Shown one piece after another: positions 1 to 7,098 of a DNA stretch of 64,000 bases; the first letter of the stretch is position 1, and each line of letters opens with the position of its first letter. The position numbers and the translations under genes were made by a program. The DNA is from [Flavobacterium] thermophilum. Its GTDB lineage: Bacteria > Bacillota > Bacilli > Bacillales > Anoxybacillaceae. The notes under the pieces are model-generated. The model saw nothing but the letters and a program-made list of their open reading frames with translations, was not told where the DNA came from and made no database searches. The stretch is from NCBI GenBank assembly GCA_900450595.1, contig UGGS01000001.1, forward strand, positions 1,860,001 to 1,924,000. The letters are read 5' to 3'.

Positions 1-23
1 TTCTCCACAAACTCTTGACTGAC
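1..23. mobile_element. Terminal end of an ISLre2-type element (rest lies outside the window)
   Basis: The first 23 bases match the right-hand terminus of the complete ISLre2-type element at 49869-51576 with one mismatch (compare 51554-51576), both finishing in CTTGACTGAC. After this the two sequences diverge. The simplest reading is that a second copy, or a solo end, of the same IS family lies just upstream of the window. The body of that element cannot be seen. Confidence 0.6.
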
Positions 24-102
24 CGACCAAACATTTCATTCTTGACAAAAAAAAGGTTACTATACGCTATTATTATAAATTTTTGCACAAAAAGGAGGTT
101 TT

Positions 103-495
103 ATGATGTTTAGAAAAATATTGGCTTTCAGTTTTTTAGCTGTTGTTTTATTCTCCTCGGTATTGACAGCTTTTGCAGCAAGCGGTACGTACGAATCGAC
201 GTACAGTTTGACCGGAGGGCTTAACAGCCGCACGTTTGATGCAAGTGCGACGCCAAAGTTTGTTGTGACAACATATCCATCAAAAGGATTAAAAGGAACA
301 ACCATGACTTTATATCTAAAGAAACAAGGATTCTTTGGAGATTCTGATATTGATAGCGGTACGGTTTCATCAACAGAAGTGGATAGCGTCACCCTTTATA
401 AATCCGGTTCAGGTTCCGGTAAATATTATATAAGATTCAGAAACTTCACTGGAATCTTATTTGAGGGAAAAGTAAAAATTGATTACAGTTGGTAA
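103..495 (+). CDS. Small secreted protein of unknown function
   Basis: 130 residues with a clear Sec signal peptide: a basic start, a hydrophobic core around residues 6-22, and an AFA-A cleavage site near residues 24-26. The mature part of about 100 residues is rich in Ser, Thr, Gly and Tyr, has no cysteine and reads as alternating beta strands, so a small extracellular beta-sandwich is plausible. AAAGGAGG at 91-98 lies 4 bases from the ATG at 103 and 7 bases from a second ATG at 106, so 106 may be the true start. It is followed 15 bases later by a VanZ-like gene and sits directly beside an IS end in AT-rich DNA, which suggests transfer. I do not recognise a family; a bacteriocin-like or cell-envelope role would be a guess. 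Confidence 0.75.
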   Translation: MMFRKILAFSFLAVVLFSSVLTAFAASGTYESTYSLTGGLNSRTFDASATPKFVVTTYPSKGLKGTTMTLYLKKQGFFGDSDIDSGTVSSTEVDSVTLYKSGSGSGKYYIRFRNFTGILFEGKVKIDYSW

Positions 496-510
496 ATTCA
501 TGAACCAGGA

Positions 511-1113
511 TTGGTGACATGCATGAAAACGATTGGATTCTCATTTGACTTACATCCACCGCTATTTATGATCGTTTTTGTCATATTATGTGGTATCACT
601 TGCTTCATTTTGAAAAAAAGGAAAGCGAATATGACCGTTAAACAACTCTTCTTTGTCGCAACTACGATATTTTATTCTTTGTCTGTTGTCAAACTGACCT
701 TACTCCCGATAACGATCAGCTTTGATAAAACAAGCTATCCGGACATGCCTTGGAAATACTATTATCAGTTGATCCCGTTTCAAACCATTATCTCTGCGTG
801 GAAGCAAGGCAACCTTTTGCAAGTCGTGGGGAATATTGTTCTCCTTCTCCCGTTGCCGATTTTAATAGGACTATTGAAAAAACGCAGCACAGGCTTTTTT
901 CGAACTTTGACTGTCGTCATTTCCGTAAGTTTGGGCATTGAATTGACCCAATTACTCATTAATTGTTTAACTGGAATTCCAAACAAAGTAGCGGACGTAG
1001 ACGATTTTATATTAAATTCCATTGGTGGTTTGGTTGGATGGGCAACCATAAAACTATATTTTGTTTTGATAAGGGAGAAGAAGGATCAATCTTTTCACCT
1101 TCCCAATTCGTAA
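511..1113 (+). CDS. VanZ-like family membrane protein
   Basis: About 200 residues with four to five hydrophobic segments. The VanZ signature can be read: a GN-VLLLPLP stretch near residue 110, a conserved IELTQLL near 145 and a VDDFILNSIGG near 165. VanZ family proteins are small integral membrane proteins; the founding member gives low-level teicoplanin resistance, but most homologues have no known role. The start is uncertain: TTG 511, GTG 514 and ATG 523 are all in frame, and the only SD-like AGGA (507-510) is too close to the first two and 12 bases from the ATG. It probably shares a transcript with the secreted protein just upstream. Confidence 0.75.
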   Translation: MVTCMKTIGFSFDLHPPLFMIVFVILCGITCFILKKRKANMTVKQLFFVATTIFYSLSVVKLTLLPITISFDKTSYPDMPWKYYYQLIPFQTIISAWKQGNLLQVVGNIVLLLPLPILIGLLKKRSTGFFRTLTVVISVSLGIELTQLLINCLTGIPNKVADVDDFILNSIGGLVGWATIKLYFVLIREKKDQSFHLPNS

Positions 1114-1164
1114 CTATTCAGCCGTTACATAGAAAAAGTTTACGAGATCGGGTTTATTCTCGCT

Positions 1165-1200
1165 TCCCTTGTCTATACTAGTACCATCCAAGACAAGGGA
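1165..1200 (+). promoter_or_regulatory. 10-bp inverted repeat that can sequester a ribosome binding site
   Basis: TCCCTTGTCT (1165-1174) and AGACAAGGGA (1191-1200) are perfect inverted repeats separated by 16 bases. The right arm overlaps the SD sequence AAGGGAGGTG of the small ORF at 1211. In a transcript that enters from upstream, the hairpin would hide this SD. Such structures are known at the left ends of several insertion sequences, where they limit transposase translation from read-through transcripts. Confidence 0.55.
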
Positions 1201-1210
1201 GGTGAACAGG

Positions 1211-1357
1211 ATGGCAAACGTTGTTTTTGATTTCCAACAAGCGGTCTTCACACTCGAAAGCATGGTGGCAAAAATCGAGCGCCAAGCGCAAACAATCGAA
1301 AAACTCATCAAAGAAAACGAGCAGCTAAGACAAGAAAACCAACAATTCGGGGCGTGA
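1211..1357 (+). CDS. Short coiled-coil ORF, probably the N-terminal remnant of a transposase
   Basis: 48 residues starting MANVVFDFQQAVF, preceded by a strong SD (AAGGGAGGTG) ten bases upstream of the ATG. Residues 12-45 form an amphipathic helix rich in Glu, Gln and Leu with leucine-zipper spacing. This looks like the N-terminal zipper found in IS66-type transposases, but the frame stops at residue 48 and no continuation of a transposase is visible. With the RBS-hiding inverted repeat upstream, a truncated IS left end is the best explanation; a genuine small zipper protein is the alternative. Confidence 0.5.
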   Translation: MANVVFDFQQAVFTLESMVAKIERQAQTIEKLIKENEQLRQENQQFGA

Positions 1358-1574
1358 CAGGCACCACGCCCAGGATGACGATCATAATCGTCGGTGGAAG
1401 TGCGGCATACCGTTGTCCTTGCAAAAGAGAGGACGAAAACAGCCGCGCCCAATAGTACAACAGGCGTTCTGACATACTATACTGTAAGGAAGAAGAGAAA
1501 TGCAAATGTAGAAATATGGGTTTGTAAGGAAAAGTAAGGAGAGAACGATCGGTGAGCATAGGAGAGTATAATGT
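1358..1574. other. Non-coding remnant region
   Basis: I see no supported gene here. A short GGCGTG/CACGCC inverted repeat directly follows the small zipper ORF (about 1350-1373), and the stretch 1466-1485 carries promoter-like AT-rich sequence. No open frame longer than a few codons has a ribosome binding site. It most likely consists of scars of former mobile elements. Confidence 0.4.
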
Positions 1575-1670
1575 TTCTTTGAAAAACTCACCATCGCAAA
1601 AAGCTTGCGTGACAAAGACATTGAATTAGAAGACAGCATCATGCACATGTTTCGAAAAAGGTCTAAATGA
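1575..1670 (+). pseudogene. 32-codon C-terminal gene fragment
   Basis: Reading from 1575, a frame of 31 codons ends in TGA at 1668-1670. It encodes a helical, charged tail with the pattern SLRDKDIELEDSI followed by MFRKRSK. An in-frame TAA lies just upstream and there is no start codon with an SD, so it is probably the end of a deleted gene. The parent family cannot be identified from so little sequence. Confidence 0.25.
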
Positions 1671-1682
1671 ATTGCAACGGTC

Positions 1683-2144
1683 TTATAACAGCTTATTAAG
1701 AAATTTTTGCAAGTCTTCTGGATCTTGAATAGGATTCACATAATTCAATCCCCATTTTTGCAAACGTACAAAATCTTTATCATTATTGCTAAACAATGTC
1801 ATTCCTTTTGCAATCGCTGTAGCAGCAATAAGCGCATCCCCTGCTTTTAATGTTTTTCCGGTTTCCATCTTACATTTTCTTCGTAATTCCGCTGCTTTTT
1901 CTGCTATTTCGAAGTCCACGTTGTATAGCGTTGATGCCCGAATATAGCTGTATCGCTTATGACGAATGGCTTCGTTCGTTTCTACCTTTTCATATGAAAG
2001 AAACTCCATCGCAACAACGCTAGACATTGCGATTTCAAAACCATCGTTTAACAGTTGGGTGAAGAGGTGTTTCACTGGCTCATAGCCCAAATAATGATAA
2101 ACATAAATGTTATTATCAATAAGTGCGATATTACTCAAGCTCAT
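1683..2144 (-). CDS. PIN-domain toxin of a VapBC-like toxin-antitoxin pair
   Basis: 153 residues forming a single PIN domain, the Mg-dependent RNase fold of VapC toxins. The expected acidic residues are visible: Asp10 in IALIDNN, Glu47 in VAMEFLS, Asp103 in AGDALIAATA, and Asp122/Asp124 in NNDKDF. The length is typical. The gene overlaps the end of the upstream ORF (2131-2421) by 14 bases, the arrangement of antitoxin followed by toxin, so the two are surely co-translated. The target RNA cannot be predicted. It is a type II system by architecture; activity is inferred from the intact catalytic residues. Confidence 0.85.
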   Translation of the reverse strand: MSLSNIALIDNNIYVYHYLGYEPVKHLFTQLLNDGFEIAMSSVVAMEFLSYEKVETNEAIRHKRYSYIRASTLYNVDFEIAEKAAELRRKCKMETGKTLKAGDALIAATAIAKGMTLFSNNDKDFVRLQKWGLNYVNPIQDPEDLQKFLNKLL

Positions 2145-2421
2145 TATTCCTCCATTCTTCTTCCCGATTAGCCATCTTAAGCAACTCTTTTACATTTTCA
2201 CCAGCGAGAACGGCACTACCTGCTAAGCTTTCAAAAGCTTTCACTTTATCCTCGGTACTCAACGGTTTCGGCTTCACGATCAATCTATCTGTTTGTTCTT
2301 CAATAACAGTCAACTGCAATAAATTCGCTTCCTGTAACGCCCGCTTAACTAATTGAAAAATATGCACGTAGTCGTGGCGCTCATCTTCATTATGATTTTT
2401 TAAAATGTCTACATTTCCCAT
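2131..2421 (-). CDS. Probable antitoxin partner of the PIN toxin
   Basis: 96 residues, acidic and helical, directly upstream of and overlapping the PIN toxin. I cannot assign a named antitoxin family. The central part (about residues 40-60, TDRLIVKPKPLSTEDKV) resembles the linker region of small Firmicute antitoxins, and the C-terminal helix would be the toxin-binding tail. The SD GAGGG is 6 bases from the ATG. Only 38 bases separate its start codon from the left end of the IS701-like element, so the original promoter may have been altered by that insertion. Confidence 0.65.
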   Translation of the reverse strand: MGNVDILKNHNEDERHDYVHIFQLVKRALQEANLLQLTVIEEQTDRLIVKPKPLSTEDKVKAFESLAGSAVLAGENVKELLKMANREEEWRNNELE

Positions 2422-2448
2422 TGCTATCCCTCGCTTTCTGTATATTTT

Positions 2449-2456
2449 TATTATAC
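2449..2456 (-). promoter_or_regulatory. Candidate -10 element for the antitoxin-toxin operon
   Basis: On the minus strand TATAAT is read about 28 bases before the antitoxin ATG. Upstream of it lies the end of the IS701-like element (from 2460), so any -35 hexamer must be supplied by IS DNA. No good TTGACA is visible at 17 bases; the closest fit at 18 bases is GTGAAT. The promoter may thus be weakened or hybrid. Confidence 0.35.
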
Positions 2457-2459
2457 CAT

Positions 2460-3829
2460 CTGTAGATGAGCAAATTCACTGACATAAATTGACAACTAAA
2501 CAAAAAAGGAGACATGAACCGGACTCCTTGGGTAAAATAGATGTGTTCAAAACCCATTCACACAAGGAGGTTCATGTCTCATGAATAGATTAGCACATCA
2601 CCAAGGAATCCACAAGTTTTTCTTCACGCTGGGGTTGACGCTGCAGCTTTCCAAACCGGTCATCAAGCATCTCATTCATATTGTTGATGCCTTGACCACC
2701 AAGGGATTCTCGGGAACGTTGACCGATGTCCATCACTGGAGCTTTCATCCGAATCATCGAACGACACTCAGTCACTTTTTCACGAAAAGCCCTTGGGATG
2801 AGGAAAGGCTGCTTGGAAAGCTTCAAGAGTGGATCCTTTCCCAGGTCGAACGACTGGCCAAATGGAAACATCAACCCCTTTTTGTTTCAATTGATGATAC
2901 GATTTGCCAAAAAACGAAGCCTTCGTCACGGGCTGCACACGCCATTCAAGGGTGCGACTGGCACTACTCGCATAAAGATCATCAATCGGTTTGGGGGCAT
3001 TCGCTCGTTTGGCTGATGGTGCACACCTTCACGCAGGCGTTTCCGTTCGCGTTCCGCTTGTATGACAAGAAGGCCGGAAGAAGCAAAATCGACCTGGCGA
3101 TGGAGATGCTTTCCTCGATCAAGGTGAAGCTGACTCAGCCGGTGTATGTGTTGATGGACTCTTGATACCCGTCCAAAACGCTCATCGAAACCTGCTTGAG
3201 CAAGGGATTCCATGTCATCGCCATGCTCAAGGCGAACCGGATTCTTTATCCGAAAGGCATCGCCATCCAAGCCAAGCAGTTCGCCCGCTATATCGAGTCC
3301 AAAGACACCCGCCTCGTCACGGTGGGGCAGGAGCGTTATCGCGTGTATCGCTATGAGGGGCCATCCATGGCCTCGATGACGCGGTGGTGCTGCTGGCTTG
3401 GAAGGCGGATCAGCCGATGGCGCCGGAACATCTTCATTGCATCTTGAGCACCGACCGGGAACTCGGGGACGAAGACATCTTGCGTTACTATGCTCAGCGT
3501 TGGACGATCGAGTGCTTTTTCCGGCAGGCGAAAGATCAACTGAAGCTGGATGGATACCGCGTTCGCCACGTTCGGGCGGTGAAACGGTATTGGGCGGTGG
3601 TGCTGTTGGCCTGCGTGTACAGCATCGCCGAATCCCGACAAAACCTCTCCACCGGGCTGGAGCTTCTTCGGTCGCGGAAAGACCACAGCGTCGTCGAGTT
3701 CATTTATGACGCTGCAAAGCAAGATATTCCCATTGATGTGATCAAAAAACAGCTCCGTATCGCGTAAGGGGTACCCTGTTTGTCTCTCTAACCATGGAAA
3801 TTATTGTAATGAAAAATGCTCATCTACAG
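2460..3829 (+). mobile_element. Degenerate IS701/IS4-superfamily insertion sequence
   Basis: A 1.37-kb element bounded by 13-bp perfect terminal inverted repeats, CTGTAGATGAGCA at 2460-2472 and its complement at 3817-3829. It carries one transposase gene that is broken twice (see 2581-3767). I find no convincing target-site duplication next to the repeats, so flanking DNA may have been rearranged. It resembles elements of the Geobacillus IS5377 type, which is a family-level judgement from memory. Confidence 0.7.
2581..3767 (+). pseudogene. IS701-like DDE transposase, inactivated
   Basis: The reconstructed protein would be about 395 residues with a DDE nuclease fold: the first catalytic Asp in FVSIDDT, and later a YYAQRWTIECFFRQAKDQ helix carrying the catalytic Glu. 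Two lesions are clear. A TGA at 3163-3165 replaces what should be TGG (Trp) after VLMDS. Near 3357-3362 one G is missing in a G run, which shifts the frame; the correct reading resumes in the frame starting at 3384. No intact transposase can be made, so the element can only move in trans. Confidence 0.85.
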
Positions 3830-3867
3830 TTAAAATTTTTTTACAAATCATCTCTTTATATTTTATA

Positions 3868-3896
3868 TTGCATAATTTTACCCATTCAACTAAAAT
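3868..3896 (+). promoter_or_regulatory. Promoter of the PTS-phosphatase operon
   Basis: TTGCAT at 3868-3873 and TAAAAT at 3891-3896 are separated by exactly 17 bases, a good sigma-A promoter. A perfect palindrome lies over the expected transcription start, which suggests classical repression. The right end of the IS701-like element is only 39 bases upstream. Confidence 0.7.
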
Positions 3897-3900
3897 AGAT

Positions 3901-3916
3901 AATGCAACCGGTTGCA
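3901..3916. promoter_or_regulatory. LacI-family operator (MalR/CcpA-like palindrome)
   Basis: ATGCAACCGGTTGCAT is a perfect 16-bp palindrome with the central CG of LacI/GalR-family operators. It is placed at about -1 to +15 of the transcript from the promoter at 3868-3896, an ideal repressor position. It differs from the cre consensus at several inner positions, so a dedicated sugar repressor such as a MalR-type protein is more likely than CcpA. No LacI-family gene is present in the window. Confidence 0.65.
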
Positions 3917-4006
3917 TTGAAGTTGATGAATTTGTTTGAAAATCGCACAAGAAAATGTATTCGCCTTCAACTAACCCCCTACCATTTAGAAAGGAGAGAG
4001 AAAAAA

Positions 4007-5656
4007 ATGAAAAAAATGAAATTGACATCATTCGATTTTTGGCAAAAGTTCGGGAAAGCATTGATGGTCGTTGTTGCTGTCATGCCTGCAGCCGGTTTGA
4101 TGATTTCATTAGGAAAATTAATTGGCATGATGAGCGGAGATGTTTCATTCGTGCAATCGATTGCACGGATTATGGAGGATATCGGTTGGGCGATCATTGT
4201 CAATCTCCATATTTTATTTGCGGTCGCAATCGGGGGCTCTTGGGCAAAAGAGCGTGCAGGCGGAGCTTTTGCGGCACTTATTGCATTTATTTTAATTAAC
4301 CGTATCACAGGAGCGATTTTTGGCGTCAATAATGCCATGTTGCAAGACCCAGAAGCAACTGTCGTCACCATTACTGGAAGCAAACTAATTGTTAAAGATT
4401 ACTTTATCTCTGTTCTCGGAGCTCCGGCATTAAACATGGGGGTTTTTGTAGGAATCATTTCAGGATTTTTAGGAGCTTCCTTATATAATAAATATTATAA
4501 CTTTGATCGTCTTCCAAAATCTCTTAATTTCTTTAATGGGAAAAGATTTGTTCCATTTGTTGTGATCGCTGGTTCAGTTATCACAGCGCTTATTTTATCG
4601 ATCGTATGGCCGTCTGTTCAAAGCTTATTAAACGGATTTGGACGTTGGATCGCTACGTCTAAAGAGACAGCGCCAATCATTGCACCTTTTATTTTCGGTA
4701 CGTTGGAGCGTCTCTTATTGCCATTTGGCTTACATCATATGTTAACAGTGCCAGTGAACTATACAGAGCTCGGTGGAACCTATACGATTTTAACCGGTTC
4801 AAAAGCAGGACAAATCGTTGCTGGTCAAGATCCTTTATGGCTTGCATGGATCACCGATTTAAACAACCTGTTAGCTTCTGGAGACACAAAAACATACCAT
4901 CATTTGCTTGAAACCGTTCATCCAGCACGATTTAAAGTTGGACAAGTGATTACATCGACCACTTCTCTCATCGGTGTTGCATTAGCTATGTATATCAATG
5001 TTGATAAAGACAAGCGCGAAAAATATAAATCCATGTTTTTCTCTGCAGCATTAGCCGTATTTTTGACAGGCGTGACAGAACCGATCGAATTCATGTTTAT
5101 GTTTGTCGCACCCGTTTTATATATTGTGTATGCGATTACAACTGGTTTAGCGTTTGCTCTTGCCGATCTAATCAATTTACGTATTCACGCATTTGGCTTT
5201 ATTGAATTTTTAACAAGAACACCAATGATCATTAAAGCAGGACTTGTAAAAGATTTGGTGAACTTCGCTATTTCTTGCCTTGCATTTTTCGGCATCAGCT
5301 TTGTTGTATCCAATGCACTGATTAAAAAACTGAACTTGCCAACACCGGGTCGAAACGGAAACTATATAGAAGCAGAAGAGCCAGCTCAATCTCAATCAAA
5401 AAATACAACCAATGACGATTCGTTGGCCGCTCATATTATTGAATTACTCGGTGGCAAAGATAACATTGAGGATGTCGATGCGTGCATGACACGTTTACGT
5501 GTAACGGTAAAAGATATTCATAAAGTGGCTTCTGAACAAGAGTGGAAAACAGCAGGAGCACTCGGATTAATTTTAAAAGATAAAGGCGTTCAAGCCATTT
5601 ATGGACCAAAAGCAGATGTTTTAAAATCCAATATCCAAGATCTTTTAGGGGTTTAA
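4007..5656 (+). CDS. malT: PTS sugar permease EIICB, glucose/maltose family (MalT-like)
   Basis: 549 residues from the ATG at 4007, which has AAGGAGAG 8 bases upstream; the frame runs further upstream without a start signal. The first ~430 residues are an EIIC membrane domain with about ten membrane segments and the TEPIEFMF substrate-site motif. A Gln/Ser-rich linker leads to an EIIB domain whose phosphorylated Cys493 sits in the motif DACMTRLRV. No EIIA domain is present, so a Crr-type EIIA must act in trans. It imports and phosphorylates a glucose-type sugar. The downstream EEP-family gene, 3 bases away, makes a maltose system of the Enterococcus malT-mapP kind most likely; the exact sugar is inferred. 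The LacI-type operator suggests induction by substrate. Confidence 0.8.
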   Translation: MKKMKLTSFDFWQKFGKALMVVVAVMPAAGLMISLGKLIGMMSGDVSFVQSIARIMEDIGWAIIVNLHILFAVAIGGSWAKERAGGAFAALIAFILINRITGAIFGVNNAMLQDPEATVVTITGSKLIVKDYFISVLGAPALNMGVFVGIISGFLGASLYNKYYNFDRLPKSLNFFNGKRFVPFVVIAGSVITALILSIVWPSVQSLLNGFGRWIATSKETAPIIAPFIFGTLERLLLPFGLHHMLTVPVNYTELGGTYTILTGSKAGQIVAGQDPLWLAWITDLNNLLASGDTKTYHHLLETVHPARFKVGQVITSTTSLIGVALAMYINVDKDKREKYKSMFFSAALAVFLTGVTEPIEFMFMFVAPVLYIVYAITTGLAFALADLINLRIHAFGFIEFLTRTPMIIKAGLVKDLVNFAISCLAFFGISFVVSNALIKKLNLPTPGRNGNYIEAEEPAQSQSKNTTNDDSLAAHIIELLGGKDNIEDVDACMTRLRVTVKDIHKVASEQEWKTAGALGLILKDKGVQAIYGPKADVLKSNIQDLLGV

Positions 5657-5659
5657 GCC

Positions 5660-6460
5660 ATGAAATTACTAACATTAAATTGCCACTCATGGCAAGAGGA
5701 AAATCAATTACAAAAAATTAAGTATTTAGCTGAAATCATAAACGAAAAAAAATACGATGTCATCGCTTTGCAAGAAGTAAGCCAATCGATTGAAGCTCCA
5801 TACATCTATGAAAACATAAAAGAAGATAACTTTTCGTTCATTTTATTAAAAAATCTTGAGCAACTCGGTTGTCGTGATTATTCTCTCGTTTGGGATTTTG
5901 CTCATATCGGCTATGAGAAATATGAAGAAGGATTAGCCATTTTAACAAAACATCCTATTATAAAGAAACATTCTTTCTATGTTTCTAAAAATCAGAATCC
6001 TTTATTTTGGAAAACTCGCAAAATCGTTGGGGCAACCATTCGTTGGCATGGACGCCCTCTCTCGTTTTATTCTTGTCATCTTGGTTGGTGGCATGATGAA
6101 GAAGAACCTTTCGGCGATCAGTTTGATACACTTCTTAAAAAAATTGAATATGAAGACGCTTTCTTCCTCATGGGCGATTTTAATAACGACGCCCACATTC
6201 GTGGAGAGGGCTATGATTACATGATGAGTAGAGGGCTTTATGACACATACGTACTAGCAAAAGAGAAGGATAGCGGTACTACGGTTCAAGGGAAAATTGA
6301 TGGTTGGAATGAAAACGAAAAAAACTTACGCATTGATTTGATTCTATCAAACAAGCTTTTACACGTAAAATACTCTAAAACCATTTTTAACGGCCAAAAT
6401 GGCCATGTCATTTCTGACCATTTCGGAGTAGAGGTAGAAATTGAAGACGGACTCGCCTAG
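5660..6460 (+). CDS. mapP: Endonuclease/exonuclease/phosphatase-family protein, candidate maltose-6'-phosphate phosphatase (MapP-like)
   Basis: 266 residues with the EEP (DNase I-like) fold: LQEV near residue 36 with the metal-binding Glu, HLGWWHD near 140, GDFNND near 173, and the SDHFGVEVE end motif near 253. It has no signal peptide and is therefore cytoplasmic. It starts 3 bases after the PTS gene stop, so it is translationally coupled to a sugar permease. In Enterococcus faecalis the gene downstream of malT encodes MapP, which dephosphorylates maltose 6'-phosphate and thereby feeds maltose phosphorylase. Family and context agree with that role. Sphingomyelinase-like or nuclease activity is less likely here because the protein is cytoplasmic and coupled to a permease. 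Confidence 0.7.
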   Translation: MKLLTLNCHSWQEENQLQKIKYLAEIINEKKYDVIALQEVSQSIEAPYIYENIKEDNFSFILLKNLEQLGCRDYSLVWDFAHIGYEKYEEGLAILTKHPIIKKHSFYVSKNQNPLFWKTRKIVGATIRWHGRPLSFYSCHLGWWHDEEEPFGDQFDTLLKKIEYEDAFFLMGDFNNDAHIRGEGYDYMMSRGLYDTYVLAKEKDSGTTVQGKIDGWNENEKNLRIDLILSNKLLHVKYSKTIFNGQNGHVISDHFGVEVEIEDGLA

Positions 6461-6480
6461 TTGTGTCCGTCTTTTTCTTT
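6446..6480 (+). terminator. Intrinsic terminator of the PTS-phosphatase operon
   Basis: GACGGAC (6446-6452) pairs with GTCCGTC (6465-6471) and is followed by a T-rich run. The stem overlaps the stop codon of the EEP gene and the 3' end of the convergent ybaK gene. Confidence 0.75.
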
Positions 6481-6957
6481 TTCTTTTACAAGATCGACGA
6501 GCTTTGCACCCGTCATCTTCTGCAAATCATCGACGCACAGTTCGATTTGCATGCCAATCTTTCCTGCGCTGACAATGATTTTTTTAAGTTGAAGAGCCGT
6601 TTCATCAATAAACGTGGCATATTGCTTCTTCATTCCAATCGGTGAACATCCGCCGCGAACATAGCCTGTGTGCTTTTCAATCTCATGAACAGGAAGAAGC
6701 TCTACTTTTTTCTCTTGTGCCGCTTTCGCTGCTTTTTTCAAATCAAGTTCCGCCTCTACAGGAATGACAAATACGTAAATCGTTCCGCTGCTTCCTTTTG
6801 TCACTAACGTTTTATAGACGGTTTTTGGGTCTTTTCCGATTTTTTTCGCTACGGATACCCCATCGATTTTTCCATCGTTGTTTTCATATGTCCACACATC
6901 ATATAAGATGCCTTCTCGGTCTAATAGACGCATCGCGTTCGTTTTTGCTTGTTTCAT
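6457..6957 (-). CDS. ybaK: Cys-tRNA(Pro) deacylase YbaK/EbsC
   Basis: 166 residues covering the whole YbaK/aminoacyl-tRNA deacylase domain. It hydrolyses Cys wrongly attached to tRNA-Pro. Family features are visible: the start KTNAMRLLDREGILYDV, the YKTLVTKG strand, the VIPVEAELDLKKAAKA segment and the GYVRGGCSPIGMKK loop with the conserved Gly-Gly-x-Ser-Pro. It ends 4 bases inside the convergent upstream gene. AGGGGAAATG provides the ribosome binding site region. The function follows from the family. Confidence 0.9.
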   Translation of the reverse strand: MKQAKTNAMRLLDREGILYDVWTYENNDGKIDGVSVAKKIGKDPKTVYKTLVTKGSSGTIYVFVIPVEAELDLKKAAKAAQEKKVELLPVHEIEKHTGYVRGGCSPIGMKKQYATFIDETALQLKKIIVSAGKIGMQIELCVDDLQKMTGAKLVDLVKEKEKDGHN

Positions 6958-7067
6958 CTCATTTCCCCTGCCTATTAAGTAGCTTCATGTTTAGTTTACC
7001 TTGAACCGCTTTTCTTAACAACTTTTACGGACCAAGGGAAACGAAGAAGTCTTTGATCATGATAAAA

Positions 7068-7095
7068 AGGGACATCCCCGCGGGACATCCCTGTT
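7068..7095 (-). terminator. Terminator downstream of the alcohol dehydrogenase
   Basis: A GGGA/TCCC stem with an inner CCC/GGG pair is followed on the minus strand by TTTTTA. It lies just after the stop codon at 7099. Confidence 0.55.
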
Positions 7096-7098
7096 TCT

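Noticed and set aside
42..76. TTGACA at 42-47 with TATTAT downstream as promoter of the secreted protein
   Set aside because: The spacing to the best -10 candidates is 20 or 23 bases, not 16-18, so I could not support a promoter here.
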